Positions 33,440 to 39,389 of a stretch of 64,000 nucleotides of DNA are shown in pieces. Numbering within the stretch: the first letter of the stretch is position 1; the number at the start of each line of letters is the position of its first letter. This DNA comes from Pseudomonas hamedanensis (GTDB taxonomy: Bacteria; Pseudomonadota; Gammaproteobacteria; Pseudomonadales; Pseudomonadaceae). The stretch is taken from the NCBI RefSeq assembly GCF_014268595.2, contig NZ_CP077091.1:5981339-6045338 (forward strand), given 5' to 3'. The position numbers and the translations under genes are program-made. Under the pieces are notes generated by a model, which saw nothing but the letters and a program-made list of their open reading frames with translations, was not told the DNA's origin and did no database searches.

Positions 33440-33705
33440 TTATTACTCCTTACGGGATTGTTCTGTAAGGCTTGTTCAAAGGCGTCGAAGTCATCGTCGG
33501 CAAGGACAAACAGGCGCTGATCAAGGATGACTTCCTCTGCCTTTTTACAAGCAGCATCCAGGATGAAGCTGGTTCGGTCGCTTCCCGACATGGCAGCGGC
33601 CACATCGATCAAGTCTCGTTTCCTAAAATCGACCCGCATGTTGATCGGGACGGGTTTTGTTTTTTCTGCTGCTGCGGACTCCGCACGCAATAGAGATCTG
33701 GTCAT
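33397..33705 (-). CDS. DUF1778 ribbon-helix-helix antitoxin (TacA-like)
   Basis: The 102-residue protein has an N-terminal ribbon-helix-helix part (PINMRVDFRKRDLIDVAAAM then SGSDRTSFILDAA) and a C-terminal toxin-binding tail (FDAFEQAL...NKCLERLLQR). AAAGGAAAG lies just upstream of ATG 33705. It should neutralise the GNAT protein and repress the pair's promoter. It starts with a longer basic leader (MTRSLLRAESAAAEKTKPV) than most homologues. Confidence 0.85.
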   Translation of the reverse strand: MTRSLLRAESAAAEKTKPVPINMRVDFRKRDLIDVAAAMSGSDRTSFILDAACKKAEEVILDQRLFVLADDDFDAFEQALQNNPVRSNKCLERLLQRPSRWS

Positions 33706-34131
33706 GGTCTTTCCTTTGTTTTCACGGTTTTTTAGGTCTGGTTCACCTCAGCGATTTTCATATTTCCGTTACTCGGCTGGTTGGACGATTCATGGCATAG
33801 CCTCACGCTTCTAGTTAGGGGACATTCCCTAAGATCTATACTGTCATCATGTGTATGAGATGTCTACACGTAACGCACATAGATACACAGCCTACGACGA
33901 GCGGTGGCCGGAGAAAGGAAGCATTGAGTAATGCGGATCGGATTGCGGGTTTTTTGGAGATGTAAGAGAAACGTGTCTCCTACCCTATGCCTTATTTTTC
34001 AACGTTCCGAGAACACTTAGGCCGTTTCATGAACTAGCTTTGAGAGTGGCCCGCGGGCCGCTAACCTGAGATGGAAGAAGGTCAGAAAAAATCTGGCTAT
34101 GGCAGCGCCCTGGAGCGCGAAGGAGTGATAC
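33706..34131. other. Gene-free region upstream of the toxin-antitoxin pair
   Basis: These 426 bases are A/T-rich and contain no credible gene. They must contain the promoter of the antitoxin (minus strand) and of the gene at 34132 (plus strand). A GGCCCGCGGGCC palindrome lies near 34052. I see no clear -35/-10 pair. Confidence 0.4.
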
Positions 34132-34893
34132 TTGACGGCCGACCTCACTGTTCCCTTTTACCTGGACTGGAAATTTTGGTCTTTCGCCGTATCGTTCGCC
34201 GCGATAGTCCTTTCGCAAATGCCGCCGATCCACTTGCTCATTCGTCCACGTCGCTTAGATGTTGAGGTGCATAGTCGAATTCAGCTGATGCATCGAGTCG
34301 GTAACGCCAACGTAGGGCTCTTAGTGGGTATTACCAATTCGGGGGGACGCGCGCTGAGGATCAGATCGATGCGCGCTGACATAACGCGAGACGGACACCC
34401 GTTTGCCTCTTTGCCGTGCCTGTCTTACTTCGAGACCCCTTCGTCAACCTCCAGCGTCTTGTTCGTTCCGTTTTTATTACAACCCAACGAAAGCTGGTCG
34501 CACGGTGTCGGCTTTTTCAATCCGTTTGATCGACAGACGGAAAAAAACTATCGGTCTTGCATTTCGCGTCTGAAAGCTGACATCCGTCACAAGCTGGATG
34601 CTCAACCTCCAGGAAGCAAGGAGTGGGTTGAAGCCGACCCTGATGCTGTTGCTCCATTCATGGAAATGTTCACCAAATTTTTCAATCTGGAGCCAGGCGA
34701 ATACGCGGTGTCACTGACGGTTACGGCCGAACCTGGATCGGCTTCGTACTCGAAAAAATACAGGTTCACCATGTTCGAAAGCGACACCGAGGAATTACGA
34801 GCGCAGTCAGAAAGATATAAATTTGGGACGTTTATAGCGTTCGATGACCCGGAGGTAGCAATAACCATCCCTCTTACCGAAGACACAAACTAG
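34132..34893 (+). CDS. Membrane-anchored protein of unknown function (element cargo)
   Basis: The 253-residue protein starts at TTG 34132, with AAGGAG 7 bases upstream; no ATG fits as well. One N-terminal membrane span (about 14-34, FWSFAVSFAAIVLSQMPPIH) is followed by a short basic stretch (IRPRRLD). The rest is a soluble domain with beta-rich pattern (NVGLLVGITNSGGRALRIRS; EYAVSLTVTAEPGS). The N-terminal part resembles the immunoglobulin-like 'membrane-tethered beta-sandwich' layout seen in many accessory genes, but no family is recognised. It is the only intact gene besides the toxin-antitoxin pair in the element. Confidence 0.7.
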   Translation: MTADLTVPFYLDWKFWSFAVSFAAIVLSQMPPIHLLIRPRRLDVEVHSRIQLMHRVGNANVGLLVGITNSGGRALRIRSMRADITRDGHPFASLPCLSYFETPSSTSSVLFVPFLLQPNESWSHGVGFFNPFDRQTEKNYRSCISRLKADIRHKLDAQPPGSKEWVEADPDAVAPFMEMFTKFFNLEPGEYAVSLTVTAEPGSASYSKKYRFTMFESDTEELRAQSERYKFGTFIAFDDPEVAITIPLTEDTN

Positions 34894-34969
34894 GACTCGA
34901 GATTCAGCGGTATCAAGACGGAGATCCATGTCAGTCGCAGGAAAATGCCTACCATCGACTTCTGATATG

Positions 34970-34989
34970 TCCGTCCAACATCCGTCCAA
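34970..34989 (+). repeat. Putative integrase arm sites, right end
   Basis: TCCGTCCAA occurs twice in direct orientation, at 34970-34978 and 34981-34989, 97 bases before the attR core. The same nonamer flanks the left end at 31885-31921. Confidence 0.6.
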
Positions 34990-35085
34990 AACGGGCGCAA
35001 ATTTATCCTGCACATATGCACATACACGCTCCAGCAATGACGAGTTTACTGGCTTTAAGCAATGGACCTTGGGCTTTTACTCGGG

Positions 35086-35122
35086 CTCATAATCCTTTGG
35101 TCCACGGTTCGAGTCCGTGTGG
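35086..35122 (+). repeat. attR core: duplicated tRNA 3' part
   Basis: The 37 bases are identical to 31760-31796. Upstream bases do not continue the tRNA, so this is an attachment-site relic and not a second tRNA gene. After the core the sequence reads CCCCCC where the tRNA has GCCCACC. Confidence 0.9.
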
Positions 35123-35266
35123 CCCCCCAAACAAATAAAGGCTTATACTTGATGGCATAGGCTTTTTTTGTTTTTGTGTTTCGTGAGCCAACAGCCGAAC
35201 CCATCCACTTGGATGTCGGTGGTGCATGCGGGACATACGTAAAATCAAATCGCAACGGAGCACGCA

Positions 35267-36007
35267 ATGAGCGTAATGGAAAAGGAACTTCCAGAAATAC
35301 AGATCGACGACACCATCAAAGTTCTTGAGCACTTGAGTACGTGCAGGCCCCTGAAGGCATCTGCAAGACGTAGCAGGCTCGAAGTGAATGCTGAGAAATT
35401 TGCCAATTGGTGCCTAGTTCTTGGCGGTGCCGGGATGGCCATCGCTGCCTGCATGGCCTACTGGCATACATCGCAGACTCCGCTGCCAGAGGGCGCCAGA
35501 TATCTGGCTCTCTTTCTTCTGCTCGCCTCGACAATATCTACTTTGCTGTCGCTGCTTACTCCTATCCTGGCACTGATCTATACGCTCTTCCGATGGGAGA
35601 CCATCACTTTGAAAAGCATGATTGCCGATGCCAAACACGAGAGTGCGTTAGTAGATTCACTTCAACCTCATCCGGAAGTGGCACTTTTAGACGCAAAATA
35701 CTGGCTGGAACTCAGAATCAATCGAGCGGAAGCACGTGTTGCCCTGTTTTTTGGAGAAAAAGCTGCAGCTCTTGCTTTGCTGGGAACGGCCTACGTTTGC
35801 GCGGAAAAATTCGGCGGTTTGCCCTGGATCAGTAAGACCTTGTTGGCCGGACCTGTGAGCGGGAACTGGGGAAATAGCGCCCTGTTGATGATCATTGCTG
35901 CGGTACTGGGTCTTTCGATTGGAGCGGTATTGCTCAAACATGTAAATCTGCGATACCGCTTTCAGATTGAGCTTATCGATCAGGCGTTACGCAGAATGGC
36001 GAGATAA
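35267..36007 (+). CDS. Multi-span membrane protein of unknown function
   Basis: The 246-residue protein starts at ATG 35267 with GGAG six bases upstream. Hydrophobic segments lie near 46-66, 78-112 (perhaps two spans), 160-182 and 204-226. A charged cytosolic N-terminus (EKELPEIQIDDTIKVLEHLS) and a polar central segment (WETITLKSMIADAKHE) separate them. No family is recognised. It lies 144 bases outside the attR core and is less GC-rich than the core genes beyond it. It may be older accessory DNA at the same tRNA hotspot. Confidence 0.7.
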   Translation: MSVMEKELPEIQIDDTIKVLEHLSTCRPLKASARRSRLEVNAEKFANWCLVLGGAGMAIAACMAYWHTSQTPLPEGARYLALFLLLASTISTLLSLLTPILALIYTLFRWETITLKSMIADAKHESALVDSLQPHPEVALLDAKYWLELRINRAEARVALFFGEKAAALALLGTAYVCAEKFGGLPWISKTLLAGPVSGNWGNSALLMIIAAVLGLSIGAVLLKHVNLRYRFQIELIDQALRRMAR

Positions 36008-36157
36008 CGGGCAATTCAAATCATGTAAAGCAGCGCAATTAGACTGCTTTTTCGTTTCGACTCTTCGCTCTCCTAATCTGGCAAAACATTCGATTACCGC
36101 CCACAAGCGTATAGCCGGTTGAGCGTGTAACAATGCTCGCTCCAAGATCCGCGCCCT

Positions 36158-36631
36158 ATGGAGCCTTCCTTGCCAGACACCCGCCCCCCCATCCTCGACG
36201 AAATCGACCGCCAGTTGATCGCCGCTCTGCAAATCAATGCCCGCGAAAGCGTGGCCATGCTCGCTCGGCAACTGGGGATTGCTCGCACCACGGTCACTTC
36301 GCGTCTGGCACGCCTGGAAAAAGCCAAAGTGATTACCGGTTACGGCGTACGCCTCGGCCAGCGCGTGGTCGACGGTGGCTTGCAGGCGTACGTCGGGATC
36401 AAGGTGCAGCCGCGCTCCGGCAAGGAAGTGCTGCGGCGCTTGAGTGCGATGGCGCAGGTGCAACAGCTCTGTGCGGTGAGTGGCGAGTTTGATTATGTGG
36501 CTTGGCTACGTACGGATTCGCCAGAACAGCTCGATCAGTTGCTGGATCAGATTGGCAGTGTCGATGGGGTGGAGAAGACCACGACTTCGATTATTTTGAG
36601 TAGCAAGATTGATCGGGGGCAGCCGGTCTGA
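36158..36631 (+). CDS. Lrp/AsnC family transcriptional regulator
   Basis: The 157-residue protein has an N-terminal winged helix (LDEIDRQLIAALQINARESV then LGIARTTVTSRLARLEKAK) and a C-terminal RAM ligand domain (GLQAYVGIKVQP; VSGEFDYVAWLRT). It lies 226 bases upstream of davB on the same strand. In P. putida an AsnC-type gene takes the same place before davBA, so it is a likely lysine-responsive regulator of this catabolic pair. Confidence 0.9.
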   Translation: MEPSLPDTRPPILDEIDRQLIAALQINARESVAMLARQLGIARTTVTSRLARLEKAKVITGYGVRLGQRVVDGGLQAYVGIKVQPRSGKEVLRRLSAMAQVQQLCAVSGEFDYVAWLRTDSPEQLDQLLDQIGSVDGVEKTTTSIILSSKIDRGQPV

Positions 36632-36670
36632 AGCATTCACCGTAGCATCCTGGCTGTGAGACAAGGCCTG

Positions 36671-36697
36671 TTCGCGAGCAGGCTCGCTCCCACAATT
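36671..36697. repeat. Single REP element
   Basis: TTCGCGAGCAGGCTCGCTCC followed by CACAATT is one REP arm of the GCGAGC class, without a partner arm. It lies between the Lrp-type gene and davB. Confidence 0.8.
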
Positions 36698-36857
36698 CTG
36701 GTCGGTGTGCAGTCAGCGATCGTCAAATTGAATGATTGAGCGGCAATACGACGACACTTTGCGTCTTATTAACGTGTTCCGCGCTCCCTAGAATGGCTGG
36801 CATCTTTTCCTATACTCAGACGCGAATCCTGCGTCGGGTCGCCAGTAAGGTCAGCCA

Positions 36858-38540
36858 ATGAACAAGAACAATCGCCATCCTGCAGACGGCAAGAAACCAA
36901 TCACGATTTTCGGCCCGGACTTTCCTTTCGCGTTTGACGACTGGATCGAGCACCCCGCCGGCCTGGGCAGTATTCCTGAGCATAACCATGGCGCTGAAGT
37001 GGCAATTGTCGGCGCGGGCATTGCCGGTCTGGTGGCTGCTTATGAACTGATGAAACTCGGTTTGAAACCGGTGGTGTACGAGGCATCGAAGCTCGGCGGC
37101 CGTCTGCGCTCGCAAGCCTTCAACGGCACCGACGCCATCGTCGCGGAGCTCGGCGGCATGCGTTTCCCGGTGTCTTCCACGGCGTTCTATCACTACGTCG
37201 ACAAGCTCGGTCTGGAAACCAAACCTTTCCCGAACCCGCTGACGGGTGCTTCAGGCAGCACCGTGATCGACCTGGAAGGCGAGACCTATTACGCAGAAAG
37301 CCTGAAGGATCTTCCAGCATTGTTTCAGGAAGTGGCAGACGCTTGGGCGGATGCGCTGGAGGCCGGTTCGCAGTTCTCCGACATCCAGCAAGCCATTCGC
37401 GACCGCGATGTGCCGCGCCTGAAAGAGTTGTGGAACAAGCTTGTGCCGCTGTGGGACGACCGGACCTTTTACGACTTTGTCGCGACCTCGAAAGCCTTCG
37501 CCAAATTGTCGTTCCAGCACCGTGAAGTGTTCGGCCAAGTGGGCTTCGGCACCGGCGGCTGGGATTCTGATTTTCCCAACTCCATGCTGGAAATTTTCCG
37601 CGTAGTGATGACCAACTGCGACGATCACCAACACCTGGTGGTCGGCGGCGTCGAGCAGGTGCCACAAGGCATCTGGCGGCATGTGCCGGAGCGCTGCGTG
37701 CATTGGCCCGCGGGTACCAGCCTGAAATCCCTGCACCGTGGCGCACCGCGTTCCGGTGTGAAAAAAATTGCCCATGCCCCGGGTGGCCGCTTCGCCGTTA
37801 CCGACAACAACGGTGACACCCGCGAATACGCCGCCGTGCTGACCACCTGCCAGAGCTGGCTGCTGACCACGCAGATCGAATGCGACGAAACCCTGTTCTC
37901 GCAGAAGATGTGGATGGCTCTCGACCGCACGCGCTACATGCAGTCGTCGAAGACTTTCGTGATGGTCGATCGGCCATTCTGGAAGGATAAGGACCCGGAG
38001 ACCGGCCGCGACCTGATGAGCATGACCCTCACCGATCGCCTGACCCGTGGCACCTACCTGTTCGACAACGGCGACGACAAGCCGGGGGTGATTTGCCTGT
38101 CGTATTCATGGATGAGCGACGCGTTGAAAATGCTCCCGCATCCGGTGGAGAAACGCGTTGAGCTGGCGTTGAACGCGTTGAAAAAGATCTACCCGAAAGT
38201 CGACATCGCCGCGCGCATCATCGGCGATCCGATCACCGTGTCATGGGAGGCCGATCCTTATTTCCTCGGTGCCTTCAAAGGCGCGCTGCCGGGCCATTAC
38301 CGCTACAACCAGCGCATGTACGCGCACTTCATGCAGGACGAGATGCCGGCCGAGCAGCGCGGGATTTTCATCGCCGGCGACGATGTGTCGTGGACGCCGG
38401 CGTGGGTCGAAGGCGCGGTGCAGACTTCGCTCAATGCGGTATGGGGAATCATGAACCACTTCGGCGGGTCCACACATAAAGAGAACCCCGGCCCGGGTGA
38501 TGTGTTCAAAGACATCGGCCCTATCGCCCTGCCCGAGTAA
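36858..38540 (+). CDS. davB: L-lysine 2-monooxygenase (flavin amine oxidase family)
   Basis: The 560-residue flavoprotein has the dinucleotide-binding VAIVGAGIAGLVAAYELM (GxGxxG at 52-57) and the GG-motif LGGRLRSQAFNG. The C-terminal FAD loop is GIFIAGDDVSWTPAWVEGA. It belongs to the group of lysine/tryptophan 2-monooxygenases. The next gene encodes the matching amidohydrolase, and an Lrp-type regulator precedes it as in P. putida. The lysine enzyme, which makes 5-aminovaleramide, is therefore preferred over a tryptophan enzyme. A Crc/Hfq-like motif lies at its start codon. Confidence 0.9.
   Translation: MNKNNRHPADGKKPITIFGPDFPFAFDDWIEHPAGLGSIPEHNHGAEVAIVGAGIAGLVAAYELMKLGLKPVVYEASKLGGRLRSQAFNGTDAIVAELGGMRFPVSSTAFYHYVDKLGLETKPFPNPLTGASGSTVIDLEGETYYAESLKDLPALFQEVADAWADALEAGSQFSDIQQAIRDRDVPRLKELWNKLVPLWDDRTFYDFVATSKAFAKLSFQHREVFGQVGFGTGGWDSDFPNSMLEIFRVVMTNCDDHQHLVVGGVEQVPQGIWRHVPERCVHWPAGTSLKSLHRGAPRSGVKKIAHAPGGRFAVTDNNGDTREYAAVLTTCQSWLLTTQIECDETLFSQKMWMALDRTRYMQSSKTFVMVDRPFWKDKDPETGRDLMSMTLTDRLTRGTYLFDNGDDKPGVICLSYSWMSDALKMLPHPVEKRVELALNALKKIYPKVDIAARIIGDPITVSWEADPYFLGAFKGALPGHYRYNQRMYAHFMQDEMPAEQRGIFIAGDDVSWTPAWVEGAVQTSLNAVWGIMNHFGGSTHKENPGPGDVFKDIGPIALPE
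36861..36871 (+). promoter_or_regulatory. Candidate Crc/Hfq catabolite-repression motif at davB start
   Basis: AACAAGAACAA occupies codons 2-5 of davB. It contains the AAnAAnAA pattern bound by Hfq with Crc in Pseudomonas, in the position where such motifs block translation. Confidence 0.5.
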
Positions 38541-38552
38541 GAGGAATCCCTG

Positions 38553-39347
38553 ATGCGTGTAGCCGTTTACCAATGTCCGCCGTTACCACTCGACCCCGTC
38601 GCCAACCTGCATCGCCTGCATCAAGTGGCGATGGAGGCCAAAGGCGCTGATCTGCTGGTGCTGCCGGAGATGTTCATGACCGGCTACAACATCGGCGCCG
38701 AAGCGGTCAGCACCCTGGCCGAGGTCTACAACGGTGAATGGGCGCAGCAGATCGGCCGGATCGCCAAGGCTGCCGGCTTGGCGATCGTTTACGGTTACCC
38801 CGAGCGCACCGCTGACGGGCAGATTTACAACGCTGTGCAACTGATCGACGCGCACGGCGAGCGCCTGTGCAATTACCGCAAATCGCATCTGTTCGGCGAT
38901 CTTGACCGGTCTATGTTCAGCCCCGGCGATGCGGAGTTGCCGGTGGTTGAACTGAACGGCTGGAAGCTTGGGTTCCTGATCTGCTACGACCTGGAATTTC
39001 CGGAAAACACTCGTCGTCTGGCCTTGGCCGGCGCCGAGCTGATTGTGGTGCCGACAGCAAACATGATTCCGTTCGACTTTGTCGCCGATGTCACCGTGCG
39101 TGCCCGCGCCTTCGAAAACCAGTGCTATGTGGCTTACGCCAATTACTGCGGGCATGAAGGCGATATTCAGTACTGCGGGCAAAGCAGCCTCGCCGCGCCG
39201 GACGGCAGCCGTATCGCTCTGGCAGGTCTGGACGAAGCGTTGATCGTTGGCGAACTGGACCGACAACTGATGAACGATTCACGCCAGGCCAACCGCTATC
39301 TCAGCGATCGCCGTCCAGAGCTTTACGACGCGCTCAACCGGCGCTAA
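38553..39347 (+). CDS. davA: 5-aminovaleramide amidohydrolase (nitrilase family)
   Basis: The 264-residue carbon-nitrogen hydrolase has the family triad E39 (LVLPEMF), K110 (NYRKSHLFG) and C144 (FLICYDLEFPE). It starts 12 bases after davB, so the two are an operon. It releases ammonia from 5-aminovaleramide to give 5-aminovalerate in lysine breakdown. Its stop lies 8 bases before a long hairpin that covers the pqqF start. Confidence 0.92.
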   Translation: MRVAVYQCPPLPLDPVANLHRLHQVAMEAKGADLLVLPEMFMTGYNIGAEAVSTLAEVYNGEWAQQIGRIAKAAGLAIVYGYPERTADGQIYNAVQLIDAHGERLCNYRKSHLFGDLDRSMFSPGDAELPVVELNGWKLGFLICYDLEFPENTRRLALAGAELIVVPTANMIPFDFVADVTVRARAFENQCYVAYANYCGHEGDIQYCGQSSLAAPDGSRIALAGLDEALIVGELDRQLMNDSRQANRYLSDRRPELYDALNRR

Positions 39348-39354
39348 TCCGCTA

Positions 39355-39389
39355 GCATGGGCACTTCACTGTTCTGGAAGTGCCCATGC
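39355..39389 (+). promoter_or_regulatory. 13-bp perfect hairpin enclosing the pqqF ribosome binding site and start codon
   Basis: GCATGGGCACTTC (39355-39367) and GAAGTGCCCATGC (39377-39389) are exact inverted repeats around a 9-base loop ACTGTTCTG. The 3' strand contains GGAAG's last four bases and the pqqF ATG (39386-39388). No T run follows, so it is not a standard terminator. It should block initiation unless opened, for example by ribosomes ending at davA (stop at 39345-39347). Confidence 0.8.

Larger units (their letters stand above)
31805..35122. mobile_element. Decayed tRNA-borne integrative element, about 3.3 kb
   Basis: The element runs from the tRNA 3' end to the duplicated tRNA fragment at 35086-35122. 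It contains an integrase 3' remnant at the tRNA-proximal end, other phage-like fragments, a toxin-antitoxin pair and one intact gene of unknown function. Its sequence is visibly richer in A/T than both flanks. The integrase is frameshifted and lacks its N-terminal part, so it should not move by itself. Confidence 0.85.
34894..35266. other. Right end of the element and attR flank
   Basis: No gene is seen. The stretch holds two arm-site nonamers (34970-34989), the attR copy (35086-35122) and 144 bases up to the next gene. Confidence 0.6.

Noticed and set aside
35040..35130. A second CAU tRNA gene at 35086
   Set aside because: Only the 3' half is present. The bases before 35086 cannot form an acceptor strand, D arm or 5' anticodon stem, so it is the attR copy.
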